From positions 77,001 through 141,000 of the forward strand of contig CM037464.1 of assembly GCA_021014325.1 (NCBI GenBank): DNA of 64,000 bases, given 5' to 3'. The notes beneath the pieces were generated by a model that saw nothing but the letters and a program-made list of their open reading frames with translations, was not told where the DNA came from and searched no databases. Shown piece after piece: positions 36,241-50,130 of this stretch (within the stretch, counting starts at the first letter, position 1; every line of letters starts with the position of its first letter). Made by a program: the position numbers and the translations under genes. This stretch comes from Plazaster borealis. Taxonomy: Eukaryota > Echinodermata > Asteroidea > Forcipulatida > Labidiasteridae.

Positions 36241-39200
36241 TCTTCTTTTTCTTCTGTTTGGCGTTTGTCCGCAAAAAAAGCATAGATGCGAACCTTGGAT
36301 GAACTTGAAACTTTGCATGTAGTTAGACTATAACTAGGAGATGCCAAGTGAGTTGTGACGTAATGATTACGTCACCAGGTGTCGAATTACAGTAAATCAA
36401 AGTTTAATATTTCAAAAAATCATAACTCGATAACAATTTAATGGATTTCAACAATCTATGCATCATCGGACAGGTCTATTAAAACTCAACAAACGCTACA
36501 CAAAGAGTGACCCCGTTTGACCTTGACCTCCGGCTCAAAATGTAAGTTGAACATTTCGTTAGTAATAGCCCTCGGAAGCACGTTCCGCTCCATTGATCAC
36601 GAGGTCCAAAACCTACGTGGGCCTTCACTGAAGGCTGGATGTAGTTGCATGATTTCCGTGCAAGTTTTGACGTGTCGCAGTTCAACGCATTTATAACGTT
36701 GGCTTATCAATGGCGCAATAACACTGCAGAATTAAATTCCGCTCAACCTGTGCCATGTTCAAAAATTGATGCTCTGTATGAAAAGGACAATTTACCCTAA
36801 TAATTTATATAATAAATTAAATAATGTACTCTTTTGCTGAAAACACTTTGTAATCGTATCTTTAGAAATGATGTTTTAAGCTTTGCATTTTTTGCGAATG
36901 TTTTATGTGTGAAAGTTCTATTTAATTGATAATGACATGATCATTGACCTGGCTTCCTGTCCAACCGGAAGTAAAAGAAATACATATTAAGAGTCTCTTT
37001 TTTGAATTGTCAGTAAAAGTCTTGTTTACAGTACAGTTTATGAATATTTTCATGAAAATTGAAACAGATGTTCAATTAATACACGTTCTAGAGCTCAATG
37101 CAGTCTTAAGTAGGAACGTTATCATTTATTTCCCGTGTAAACTGAATGTATACACGTATTTGATTTACACTTTGAAATTTCAAAAGCTATCAACAATCTT
37201 TTCATCGACTCAATAAAATAGTTCACACATTGACACAACACTGACCCCAATGAAATCCGAACACCTAGTGTTTGTTCCAACAAACACTAAATCCCTAGTT
37301 AGGTGTTCGGGCATTAAGCCCGAGCAACTCCTTGTTTTTGTTCGTTTTTTTTTTTTTTTTTTTTATTTGTTTTGCTTATTCTTCTGATAGTCGTTTGTCC
37401 GCAAAAAAAACCATACTTGCAAACCTTTGATCAACTTGAAACTTAATGTGACGTTAGAACATAACGAGCAGAAGGTGTGTGAGCAATGACGTCATGATGA
37501 CGTCATCGGGTGTCAAATTACAAGCCATTTTAGTTCAAAAAGTGCCCTCATGCCAATGCCTGTAGGTCTCTGAATATTGCAGCTATGGTATTCATATTTG
37601 GGCATATGATAGATCAAGACACGGGCAACATTTAAAAAGTTAACGCCAAATTCACTTGACCTTTACTTCCGGTCGTACCGGAAGGTCAAAGTTTGCCTTT
37701 CTGCAATTCTTAACAAAAATCATTTCCTGGCAAAATTCTTAACTTCTGTTCATCTGATCAACTTCAAATTTACACCATGTTAGAAACTTGATGTAACCTC
37801 CATAAAATTGTTGTGACGTAATGATTACGTCATCAGGTGTCGAATTACAGTAAATCAAAGTTTAATATTTCAAAAAATCATAACTCGATAACAATTTAAT
37901 GGATTTCAACAATCTATGCATCATCGGACAGGTATTTTAAAACTCAACAAACGCTACACAAAGAGTGAACCCGTTTGACCTTGACCTCCGGCTCAAAATG
38001 TAAGTAATATATTTCGTTAGTAGCTCTCGTAAGCACGCGACTGGCAGTTCCGCTCCATTGATCACAAGGTACAAAGCCTACGTGCGCCTTCACTGAAGGC
38101 TGGATGTAGTTGCATGATTTCCGTGCAAGTTTTGACGTGTCGCAGTTCAACGCACTTATAACGTTGGCTTATCAATGGCGCAATAACACTGCAGAATTAA
38201 ATTCCGCTCAACCTGTGCCATGTTCAGCGTCAAGTTGTTCCCCTATTCGCCCTTTTGATGGCTCATGGTGACCATGGAATCGAAGACGAAGTTTTACTGA
38301 GATGGCCACCTGCTTCAGTGATTCGTATGGCTTTTAATTATGTGAGAAATAAAGCTATAACATAAAGTTTTCACACCCGTTGTTGTGTTCCATCCTTATT
38401 TCCTTGCTGAGTGTATGGTGCACCATAGAGGTAGAAATACTACTCAACTCATTATGTTATTAGTCAAAATTCACGAGAGGCTTAGACTTGCCGTCTTTAT
38501 GACTTGCCTTTGTCTTTCATAATTATCCAAAACAAGTGTGTTTTCTTTCAATATTCTAAATTTAACCCACCGTTCTGTATGAATGAAAATCAATGTCTAA
38601 AAAATGCAACCGATAGCTCATACTATGCTTGACTTATTTTAATGACATCATCATCAGTGCATATGTTTTGAACAATCACTGTTTCATGCACCGATAATTC
38701 ATGGGTATCCAACTCACTGTATTTGAAACCCTGTTGAAAACTTCTAATAATTGTAAATTAATAATGTGAACATGATTAGCATAGTTGGATTTATTAATCC
38801 ATAAAGAATCAATATTCATTGAAAAATAAATAAACTTCAGTAAATGGCTGACATGGCTGTTCTTGTGAGTAATTCAGCGGCTCGTTTGAAGATATGCAAC
38901 CAAGATGAAAGGGAATTCAAAAAAATGATGCTTTGTATGAAAAGGACAATTTACTCGAATAATTTGCTGAAAACACTTTGTAATCGTATCTTGAGAAATA
39001 CATCTATTATGATTTTTTAAGCTTTGCATTTTGTGTGAATGTTTTATGTGTGAAAGTTCTGTGTAATTGATAATGACATGATTTGACCTGGCTTCCTGTC
39101 CAACCTGAAGTAAAAGAAATACATATTAAGAGGCTCTTTTTTGAATGGTCAGGAAAAGTCTTGTATACTAACTATCAGTACAGTTTATGAATATTTACAT

Positions 39201-42200
39201 GAAAATTGAAACAGATAATCAATTAATACACGTCTTAGAGCTCAATGCAGTCTTAAGTAGGAACATTATTTCTTTCCCGTGTAAACTAAATGTATACACG
39301 TAATTGATTTACACTTTGAAATTTCAAAAGCTATCAACAATCTTTTCATCGACTCAATAAAATAGTTCACACATTGACACAACACTGACCCCGATGAAAT
39401 CCGAACACCTAGTGTTTGTTCCAACAAACACTAAATCTCTAGTTTATTTATTTTTTTTTTTTGCTTATTCTTCTGATAGTCGTTTGTCCGCAAAAAACAT
39501 ACTTGCAAACCTTTGATCAACTTGAAACTTAATGTGACGTTAGAACATAACAAACAAAAGGTGTGTGAGCAATGACGTCATGATGACGTCATCGGATGTC
39601 AAATTACAAGCCATTTTAGGTCAAAAAGTGCCCTCATGCCAATGCCTGTAGGTCTCTGAATATTACAGCTATGGTATTCAAATTTGGGCATATGATAGAT
39701 CAAGACACGGGCAACATTTAAAAAGTTAACGTCAAATTCACTTGACCTTTACTTCCGGTCGTACCGGAAGGTCAAAGTTTGCCTTTCTGCAATTCTTAAC
39801 AAAAAATCATTTCCTGGCAAAATTCTTAACTTCTGTTCATCTGATCAACTTCAAATATACACCATGTCAGAAACTTGATGAAACCTCCATCAAGTTGTTG
39901 TGACGTAATGATTACGTCATCAGGTGTCGAATTACAGTAAATCAAAGTTTAATATTTCAAAAAATCATAACTCGATAATAATTTAATGGATTTCAACAAT
40001 CTATGCATCATCGGACAGGTATTTTAAAACTCAACAAACGCTACACAAAGAGTGACCCCGTTTGACCTTGACCTCCGGCTCAAAATGTAAGTTGAACATT
40101 TCGTTAGTAATAGCCCTCGGAAGCACGTTCCGCTCCATTGATCACGAGGTCCAAAGCCTACGTGCACTGTAGTGGCATGATTTCCGTGCAAGTTTTGACG
40201 TGTCGCAGTTCAACGCACTTATAACGCAAGCTTATCAATGGCGCAATAACACTGCAGAACTAAATTCCGCTCAACCTGTGCCATGTTCAGCGTCAAGTTG
40301 TTCCCCTATTCGCCCTTTTGATGGCTCATGGTGAACATGGAATCGAAGACGAAGTTTTACTGAGATGGCCACCTGCTTCAGTGATTCGTATGACTTTAAT
40401 TATGTGAGAAATAAAGCTAGAAAGTTTTCACACCCGTTGTTGTGTTCCATCCTTATTTCCTTGCTGGGTGTATGGTGCACCATAGAGGTAGAAATAGTAC
40501 TCAACTCATTATGTTATTAGTCAAAATTCACGAGAGGCTTAGACTTGCCGTCTTTATGACTTGCCTTTGTCTTTCATAATTATCCAAAACAAGTGTGTTT
40601 TCTTTCAATATTCTAAATTTAACCCACCGTTCTGTATGAATGAAAATCAATGTCTAAAAAATGCAACCGATAGCTCATACTATGCTTGACTTATTTTAAT
40701 GACATCATCATCAGTGCGTATGTTTTGAACAATCAATGTTTCATGCACCGATAATTCATGAGTATCCAACTCACTGTATTTGACACCCCGATGAAAACTT
40801 CTAATAATTGTAAATTAATAATGTCAACATGATAAGCATAGTTGGATTTATTAATTCATAAAGAATCAATATTCATTGAAAAATAAATAAACTTCAGTAA
40901 ATGGCTGACATGGCTGTTCTTGTGAGTAATTCAGCGGCTCGTTTGAAGATATGCAACCAAGATGAAAGGGAATTCAAAAAAATGATGCTTTGTATGAAAA
41001 GGACAATTTACTCGAATAATTTGCTGAAAACACTTTGTAATCGTATCTTGAGAAATACATCTATTATGATTTTTTAAGCTTTGCATTTTGTGTGAATGTT
41101 TTATGTGTGAAAGTTCTGTGCAATTGATAATGACATGATTTGACCTGGCTTCCTGTCCAACCTGAAGTAAAAGAAATACATATTAAGAGGCTCTTTTTTG
41201 AATGGTCAGGAAAAGTCTTGTATACTAACTATCAGTACAGTTTATGAATATTTACATGAAAATTGAAACAGATAATCAATTAATACACGTCTTAGAGCTC
41301 AATGCAGTCTTAAGTAGGAACATTATTTCTTTCCCGTGTAAACTAAATGTATACACGTAATTGATTTACACTTTGAAATTTCAAAAGCTATCAACAATCT
41401 TTTCATCGACTCAATAAAATAGTTCACACATTGACACAACACTGACCCCGATGAAATCCGAACACCTAGTGTTTGTTCCAACAAACACTAAATCTCTAGT
41501 TTATTTTATTTTTTTTTTTGCTTATTCTTCTGATAGTCGTTTGTCCGCAAAAAAACATACTTGCAAACCTTTGATCAACTTGAAACTTAATGTGACGTTA
41601 GAACATAACAAACAAAAGGTGTGTGAGCAATGACGTCATGATGACGTCATCGGATGTCAAATTACAAGCCATTTTAGGTCAAAAAGTGCCCTCATGCCAA
41701 TGCCTGTAGGTCTCTGAATATTACAGCTATGGTATTTAAATTTGGGCATATGACAGATCAAGACACGGGCAACATTTAAAAAGTTAACGTCAAATTCACT
41801 TGACCTTTACTTCCGGTCGTACCGGAAGGTCAAAGTTTGCCTTTCTGCAATTCTTAACAAAAAATCATTTCCTGGCAAAATTCTTAACTTCTGTTCATCT
41901 GATCAACTTCAAATATACACCATGTCAGAAACTTGATGAAACCTCCATCAAGTTGTTGTGACGTAATGATTACGTCATCAGGTGTCGAATTACAGTAAAT
42001 CAAAGTTTAATATTTCAAAAAATCATAACTCGATAATAATTTAATGGATTTCAACAATCTATGCATCATCGGACAGGTATTTTAAAACTCAACAAACGCT
42101 ACACAAAGAGTGACCCCGTTTGACCTTGACCTCCGGCTCAAAATGTAAGTTGAACATTTCGTTAGTAATAGCCCTCGGAAGCACGTTCCGCTCCATTGAT

Positions 42201-45020
42201 CACGAGGTCCAAAGCCTACGTGCACTGTAGTGGCATGATTTCCGTGCAAGTTTTGACGTGTCGCAGTTCAACGCACTTATAACGCAAGCTTATCAATGGC
42301 GCAATAACACTGCAGAACTAAATTCCGCTCAACCTGTGCCATGTTCAGCGTCAAGTTGTTCCCCTATTCGCCCTTTGATGGCTCATGGTGAACATGGAAT
42401 CGAAGACGAAGTTTTACTGAGATGGCCACCTGCTTCAGTGATTCGTATGACTTTAATTATGTGAGAAATAAAGCTAGAAAGTTTTCACACCCGTTGTTGT
42501 GTTCCATCCTTATTTCCTTGCTGGGTGTATGGTGCACCATAGAGGTAGAAATAGTACTCAACTCATTATGTTATTAGTCAAAATTCACGAGAGGCTTAGA
42601 CTTGCCGTCTTTATGACTTGCCTTTGTCTTTCATAATTATCCAAAACAAGTGTGTTTCCTTTCAATATTCTAAATTTAACCCACCGTTCTGTATGAATGA
42701 AAATCAATGTCTAAAAAATGCAACCGATAGCTCATACTATGCTTGACTTATTTTAATGACATCATCATCAGTGCGTATGTTTTGAACAATCAATGTTTCA
42801 TGCACCGATAATTCATGAGTATCCAACTCACTGTATTTGACACCCCGATGAAAACTTCTAATAATTGTAAATTAATAATGTCAACATGATAAGCATAGTT
42901 GGATTTATTAATTCATAAAGAATCAATATTCATTGAAAAATAAATAAACTTCAGTAAATGGCTGACATGGCTGTTCTTGTGAGTAATTCAGCGGCTCGTT
43001 TGAAGATATGCAACCAAGATGAAAGGGAATTCAAAAAATGATGCTTTGTATGAAAAGGACAATTTACTCGAATAATTTGCTGAAAACACTTTGTAATCGT
43101 ATCTTGAGAAATACATCTATTATGATTTTTTAAGCTTTGCATTTTGTGTGAATGTTTTATGTGTGAAAGTTCTGTGTAATTGATAATGACATGATTTGAC
43201 CTGGCTTCCTGTCCAACCTGAAGTAAAAGAAATACATATTAAGAGGCTCTTTTTTGAATGGTCAGGAAAAGTCTTGTATACTAACTATCAGTACAGTTTA
43301 TGAATATTTACATGAAAATTGAAACAGATAATCAATTAATACACGTCTTAGAGCTCAATGCAGTCTTAAGTAGGAACATTATTTCTTTCCCGTGTAAACT
43401 AAATGTATACACGTAATTGATTTACACTTTGAAATTTCAAAAGCTATCAACAATCTTTTCATCGACTCAATAAAATAGTTCACACATTGACACAACACTG
43501 ACCCCGATGAAATCCGAACACCTAGTGTTTGTTCCAACAAACACTAAATCTCTAGTTTATTTTTATTATTTTTTTTTTTTTGCTTATTCTTCTGATAGTC
43601 GTTTGTCCGCAAAAAAACATACTTGCAAACCTTTGATCAACTTGAAACTTAATGTGACGTTAGAACATAACAAACAAAAGGTGTGTGAGCAATGACGTTA
43701 TGATGACGTCATCGGATGTCAAATTACAAGCCATTTTAGGTCAAAAAGTGCCCTCATGCCAATGCCTGTAGGTCTCTGAATATTACAGCTATGGTATTCA
43801 AATTTGGGCATATGACAGATCAAGACACGGGCAACATTTAAAAAGTTAACGTCAAATTCACTTGACCTTTACTTCCGGTCGTACCGGAAGGTCAAAGTTT
43901 GCCTTTCTGCAATTCTTAACAAAAAATCATTTCCTGGCAAAATTCTTAACTTCTGTTCATCTGATCAACTTCAAATATACACCATGTCAGAAACTTGATG
44001 AAACCTCCATCAAGTTGTTGTGACGTAATGATTACGTCATCAGGTGTCGAATTACAGTAAATCAAAGTTTAATATTTCAAAAAATCATAACTCGATAATA
44101 ATTTAATGGATTTCAACAATCTATGCATCATCGGACAGGTATTTTAAAACTCAACAAACGCTACACAAAGAGTGACCCCGTTTGACCTTGACCTCCGGCT
44201 CAAAATGTAAGTTGAACATTTCGTTAGTAATAGCCCTCGGAAGCACGTTCCGCTCCATTGATCACGAGGTCCAAAGCCTACGTGCACTGTAGTGGCATGA
44301 TTTCCGTGCAAGTTTTGACGTGTCGCAGTTCAACGCACTTATAACGCAAGCTTATCAATGGCGCAATAACACTGCAGAACTAAATTCCGCTCAACCTGTG
44401 CCATGTTCAGCGTCAAGTTGTTCCCCTATTCGCCCTTTTGATGGCTCATGGTGAACATGGAATCGAAGACGAAGTTTTACTGAGATGGCCACCTGCTTCA
44501 GTGATTCGTATGACTTTAATTATGTGAGAAATAAAGCTAGAAAGTTTTCACACCCGTTGTTGTGTTCCATCCTTATTTCCTTGCTGGGTGTATGGTGCAC
44601 CATAGAGGTAGAAATAGTACTCAACTCATTATGTTATTAGTCAAAATTCACGAGAGGCTTAGACTTGCCGTCTTTATGACTTGCCTTTGTCTTTCATAAT
44701 TATCCAAAACAAGTGTGTTTCCTTTCAATATTCTAAATTTAACCCACCGTTCTGTATGAATGAAAATCAATGTCTAAAAAATGCAACCGATAGCTCATAC
44801 TATGCTTGACTTATTTTAATGACATCATCATCAGTGCGTATGTTTTGAACAATCAATGTTTCATGCACCGATAATTCATGAGTATCCAACTCACTGTATT
44901 TGACACCCCGATGAAAACTTCTAATAATTGTAAATTAATAATGTCAACATGATAAGCATAGTTGGATTTATTAATTCATAAAGAATCAATATTCATTGAA
45001 AAATAAATAAACTTCAGTAA

Positions 45021-45251
45021 ATGGCTGACATGGCTGTTCTTGTGAGTAATTCAGCGGCTCGTTTGAAGATATGCAACCAAGATGAAAGGGAATTCAAAAA
45101 AATTATGCTCTGTATGAAAAGGACAATTTACTCGAATAATTTGCTGAAAACACTTTGTAATCGTATCTTGAGAAATACATCTATTATGATTTTTATAAGC
45201 TTTGCATTTTTTGTGAATGTTTTAAGTGTGAAAGTTCTGTGTAATTTATAA
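45021..45251 (+). other. Small reading frame carried in the array units (76 codons in unit 5)
   Basis: An ATG after a TAAATAAACTTCAGTAA context opens a frame starting MADMAVLVSNSAARLKIC. It recurs in the other full units at about 38844, 40901 and 42957. In units 2 and 3 it stops earlier (58 codons); in unit 4 one A is missing from a seven-A run, which breaks it. No known domain. It could be a captured host fragment or chance; the uneven decay argues against function. Confidence 0.35.
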
Positions 45252-45626
45252 TGACATGATTTGACCTGGCTTCCTGTCCAACCGGAAGTAAAAGAAATAC
45301 AAATTAAGAGGCTCTTTTTTGAATTGTCAGGAAAAGTCTTGTATACTAACTATCAGTACAGTTTATGAATATTTACATGAAAATTGAAACAGATAATCAA
45401 TTAATACACGTCTTATAGCTCAATGCAGTCTTAAGTAGGAACATTATCATTTCTTTCCCGTGTAAACTAAATCTAGACACGTAATTGATTTACACTTTGA
45501 AATTCTAAAAGCTATCAACAATCTTTTCATCGACTCAATAAAATAGTTCACACATTGACACAACACTGACCCCGATGAAATCCGAACACCTAGTGTTTGT
45601 TCCAACAAACACTAAATCTCTAGTTT

Positions 45627-46126
45627 NNNNNNNNNNNNNNNNNNNNNNNNNNNNNNNNNNNNNNNNNNNNNNNNNNNNNNNNNNNNNNNNNNNNNNNNNN
45701 NNNNNNNNNNNNNNNNNNNNNNNNNNNNNNNNNNNNNNNNNNNNNNNNNNNNNNNNNNNNNNNNNNNNNNNNNNNNNNNNNNNNNNNNNNNNNNNNNNNN
45801 NNNNNNNNNNNNNNNNNNNNNNNNNNNNNNNNNNNNNNNNNNNNNNNNNNNNNNNNNNNNNNNNNNNNNNNNNNNNNNNNNNNNNNNNNNNNNNNNNNNN
45901 NNNNNNNNNNNNNNNNNNNNNNNNNNNNNNNNNNNNNNNNNNNNNNNNNNNNNNNNNNNNNNNNNNNNNNNNNNNNNNNNNNNNNNNNNNNNNNNNNNNN
46001 NNNNNNNNNNNNNNNNNNNNNNNNNNNNNNNNNNNNNNNNNNNNNNNNNNNNNNNNNNNNNNNNNNNNNNNNNNNNNNNNNNNNNNNNNNNNNNNNNNNN
46101 NNNNNNNNNNNNNNNNNNNNNNNNNN
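45627..46126. other. Assembly gap of exactly 500 N at the end of the array
   Basis: The gap begins immediately after the CTAG end of unit 5. More near-identical units probably lie here, because assemblers break in such arrays. Sequence to the right (46127 on) does not match a unit. Confidence 0.95.
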
Positions 46127-46599
46127 CAATTTGAATCAACATAAAGCACACCGCAGTGTTGGCAAAGCTGCGTTTTATTCTTGCGTAAGCGGGAACATTG
46201 TACGCACTAATGCATACCCTTCAAAAACACAAAAAATCCGCTTGAGGTATAAGCGTTTAATACATATATACCTCTTAGCTTATGACTGCCCTTATTTGCA
46301 CAAGTCAACTGAAAGTGAAAGAAAAATTATTCGTGATGATTGATCGCCCTTTTGGCAATGTTTCCCGTATGGCCAGACAGTGGTGATAATCATCCCCCTA
46401 CAGCACGGGGTTGAGACTCTAGGAGAAAGGTACTTTTCTTTCTGGTAGTGAAAGAAAGTCTGAGCTTTAGAGATCTTACATCATGATATTTAAAACAAAT
46501 GCCATTTTGAGGCTAAAACTATTATTACTGAGAATAATTCCGTCTGAAATGTTTTCGTCGGAAAGTTATGCTTTAATCCAATCTAGTTTACATAAAGAC

Positions 46600-47110
46600 G
46601 AGTATAGTATATAAATCTCTACCCGCGTCCGAATAAGTGACTTCGGCTATGACTATGGTCGTTGGCTATGGCGACGTTGAAGAGTATGCCTTTAGTTCGG
46701 AAACGGCCTTCATTCTCGCTTGCAGTAGCAGTCATCGTCTCTACCCAAAAAGGGTACCGACTATTTTTGGTACTCGGCCTTGGTTTAATTTGAACTATAT
46801 ATTAAAGGAACACAAAGTTGAACCAGATTTTATACAGCGCTTTGTCTACGAACGTCTCAAGGCGCTTTTTAGTATTTTCAAGAAAGGGTTTGAAGTTTTT
46901 AGATCCATTCTATTTAGCACCTTGTAAGGGTTTACAAGGATGCGGCGCATTCAGCAGCCACTGCGAGACAATTAAACACCGGGGCAAACCCCTTCTGTTA
47001 TCTATACGTGAATTAAACACACGAGGCCGGCGGCTTTACGTCCCATCCGAGGGAGAAGAATGAGACTCAAACACACACTTTGCTGATCTGAAACACCACA
47101 ACTCGAGTCC
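46600..47110. repeat. Dispersed repeat sequence, possibly SINE-like at 46930-47100
   Basis: The tract with GGCGGCTTTACGTCCCATCC, GAGACTCAAACACACACTTT and ACTCGAGTCCGG resembles a short repeat that I recall as abundant in marine invertebrates, including its 'ACGTCCCATCCGA' core. No clear A and B boxes were confirmed. The 96-codon frame 46637-46927 is not recognisable and lies in GC-richer, repeat-like DNA. Confidence 0.35.
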
Positions 47111-49540
47111 GGTCTGTTACTTACAGGCTAAAGCTCGGCCACGAAACGCCACGAACCAAGGAATATGTATTCCATCGTCAATTAGTCCCGGAGATGGACT
47201 CAGAAAATTGTTTCTAGGAAAATGTATTATATATTATCTACAAATTGAAATTATTGAGCTTTGGCTTGTTTTCTTCAACACCGAAACAAAACATTTGTAA
47301 ACGACCGACTGCATTTTTTCTCTTCGTAACGTCTATATAAAACGTTTGCTCATTGAAACATCTGTTTATAGACAATTTCGTTAAGGAAAACATTTCAAGA
47401 TCAAAGCAACCACCACAGCGCATCATCAAAATGTCATCAATTTTCTTCTAGACATAAGCATCAATCACCCCAACTGTACGAACTTTACCATTCTACTTTC
47501 CAGTCGAGACAAAAACAGGCTAGAATATGAATAGTCTGGCCTCTTTTGAGTGTGATGACAATCAATGTCCGTGTCTGCTTTTGCATACGGGGAACAATTC
47601 ATGTAATTTTATTCATTTTATTCGCCAGCAAACATTAAAAAATGTGAACATTTAGAGGATCTACATGAAACATACACTATATAAGAATAATAAGAAGAAT
47701 ACAAATATTTTGGAAAGCACTGATCAACCCGGCTCGACGGGCTCAACCTGGGGTTGCACCAAAACTATTTGAAACATTAACAAGACAAAATAACATGACC
47801 CTGGAAGGGGAAGCCAATAGTGAAAAAAAAATCACTTTCAAAGTGGCTGACCATTTTTTTTTGAAGGCCCACTCGGACAATAACAGGCCAACAAACAACA
47901 AACCCCCTCAGGAGGGGTGTGAATTACCCACCATCAAAGACATTATAATAGACATGACAAGGTCCCTCTCAAACAAACATTTTCAAATAACTGGGTCATA
48001 GGCCTATACTGCTAAACCTTGTTTTTATGATACCAATTGCATGTTACCATGTGCAGACAAAATGTTCCATTTTGTTTCATCTGTTATCTTGTCTATAACA
48101 AACAATGTGTAAGTTTAGCCAGTGACCTTCCTACGTGTTGTTTTTTTTTTCTTATTCTATAATGATTTCAATGTCTGTTTCGAGTCATACAACAGGCATG
48201 CTTAAAAATCACTCCAAGATCAGTCATTGCAAAAGCAACTGACTCACTTTAAAACCGCTCATGTTCGATACAACCTAAATTCCTCTGAAGTTCATAACCC
48301 ATTGACCGATACAATGTCATGATTGAGCAATAGGGACTCTGTTGCAGACATCCTATCCAAATAGCGGAAGCCCCATTGCTCTCAAACAATCTTTTACTAC
48401 ATCTTCCTTATTTAAAGAGCGCATTACAAACTAAAAATGAAGACTTGACAAAGTTACTTGTTTTATACTGATTTGACGACTGATGGAAGATCGAGGAGTA
48501 ATAAAGCACTAATCAACTTTAATCAATTCAGCCCAAAAAAAAATAAGAAGAGGATAAATGTCTCAAGAGTTATCAAAAGTATTAGCTTCATCAGCCGACT
48601 AGATAACATTAAGATTCTCTAAGCAAACTTAATACTTTAAAACCAGCATCCACATGGTTACGCCGTAGGTTGAAATTATCCAAAACAAAGGACTGACTTT
48701 TCGCAATTTAGTTTAAAATGTTGTTGTAACCATTTTGAACACGTACCCAATTTGATACAATTTTTCACAGCATTGAGTGTGATCACTGTAGAATAGAGGA
48801 TGGGAATGGATTTCTTCGACCCACATAAAATTACATTAATTATTGTACCACCTTTAAAAAATACCGTACATTCATGGAGGAGTTGGATTGTGGTTAGTTA
48901 AAGTTGCCGAAAGATTTTTATTTCATTTTGTTTAGAACACGTTCCCAGAACGAATTTCTACGGACGATACTGTTCCAAAACGAAAAACATACAAAAACGT
49001 CCACATTATGCCAAGCGTCGGACAATGCACAAACCATGCAAAAATGTTTGTACATGGCCGATGGACGTGAGAATGTCTGGATCCGACGAACAGTCATTTT
49101 TAGTTTTATTTAACTACCACTTATCATTATTGCGAACTTTTTCAGGCAATACGTTAAAATAGCAATATAAAAGTTAAGACTAATTTGTTCGGGTCAAATT
49201 GGTAAAAATTTGTAGCCAGCATCTTTAAATTTAAAAAGGAAGTAGTTCTCGCGATGGTTCGCACTTGTACACACTTGACATGATGTGATTTAATTGTCTG
49301 GTGGGTGTTTCGAAATCTTGTTTTTTTATATTTCGTAATACTACTTAGAAAAATGACATAAAACAGGTGGAGTTTCCTTCTCAAATAACAGTGCAACTTA
49401 GTTGCCGAGGTAATGACCGCCAGGACTCACCCGGAAATGTGTGGATTTTTTCCTTTACACCTCTCCTTTTACGCCTTTGTTGTGGGTGGGTGAGCCAAGT
49501 ACTGAGTCACGGACGTCAATCTTTACGCACCCAGGAGGGT
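47110..49540. other. Intergenic region upstream of the TINAG-like gene
   Basis: No exon recognised on either strand. Small frames at 47795-48001 and 48904-49113 have no family resemblance and no supporting splice sites. Confidence 0.45.
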
Positions 49541-49541
49541 G

Positions 49542-49550
49542 TATATAAAA
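49542..49550 (+). promoter_or_regulatory. TATA box and probable noncoding first exon of the TINAG-like gene
   Basis: TATATAAAA is followed about 25-35 bp later by an initiator-like GGTCACTGAG (about 49568-49577). A good splice donor GTGAGTATAG begins at 49611. This suggests a short 5' UTR exon of about 35-40 bp spliced to the exon holding the ATG at 51322. The link to the TINAG-like gene is inferred from strand and order. Confidence 0.55.
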
Positions 49551-50079
49551 CGTTGATAGTACAGACGGTCACTGAGTTGTGTGTGGAGTGCTGGTGGTCA
49601 TACAAATCTAGTGAGTATAGTTTGTTTGCCAACACTAAGGTTTTCCCGGTCATTTTCCACAAAGGGGGCCTATTTCACTTTCATGCATTTGTAATAAAGC
49701 GATTTTGCAATCTTCAGATAAAACCGTCATTCAATTTCACCATGAGGCATGCGATTTTATACGCAAAAGAAAATTTGCCATTGGAAAAAGAAAATTGAAC
49801 GACTGTTTTGATGAGCTTTCAATTTCGCGTTAAATAGATATGCACGACGTTTAAATTAATTTGTGGTTTTGTCGAAAATGCCCGGGAAAACCTATAGGCC
49901 CAATATTGCTTTTATTATTGCTTTGTGTACAATAATGTTTATCTTTATTTTCATCTTTGTGTACCCCAGATGTGGGGCAACAGATCTACGGACTATGAGT
50001 CCTAGTATGTATTTGCCTTTGCTGTCCCTCGACCATCTCAGGGTATATTGTCTTGTGTTTTGTTTTTGTACTGTCATGG

Positions 50080-50130
50080 AAAATAAAATAATAAAAATAA
50101 TAATAATAATACAATAATAATAATTATAGT
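50080..50130. repeat. AT-rich simple repeat (ATAATA)n
   Basis: A run of AATAAT-type units within the presumed 5' intron of the TINAG-like gene. Confidence 0.85.

Larger units (their letters stand above)
36018..45626 (+). mobile_element. Head-to-tail array of rolling-circle-like units (about 2.06 kb), at least five units, running into a gap
   Basis: The same 3' end as at 11684-15704 (CCGAACACCTA, a 10 bp-arm hairpin, AAATCTCTAG) closes units at 37298, 39442, 41499, 43555 and 45623. Spacings between the later ends are 2057, 2056 and 2068 bp. The first unit (from about 36239) is internally deleted, about 1.06 kb without its leader. Units 3-5 are nearly identical, so amplification was recent. 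The junction at 37295-37310 shows CTAG, one T, then TAGGTGTTCGG, which means one copy's end abuts the next copy's start directly; later junctions have only a T-rich run. No replication protein is coded. Internal sites include TGACGTCATGATGACGTCA, TGACGTAATGATTACGTCA and TACTTCCGG ... CCGGAAGG. The right edge is lost in the gap. Confidence 0.75.

Noticed and set aside
45535..46151. Frames of 169-204 codons across the second N gap
   Set aside because: They consist of placeholder bases, with array DNA on one side.
49367..49798. 143-codon plus-strand frame
   Set aside because: Covers the TATA box and presumed first exon of the TINAG-like gene; composition is not protein-like and no family is recognised.
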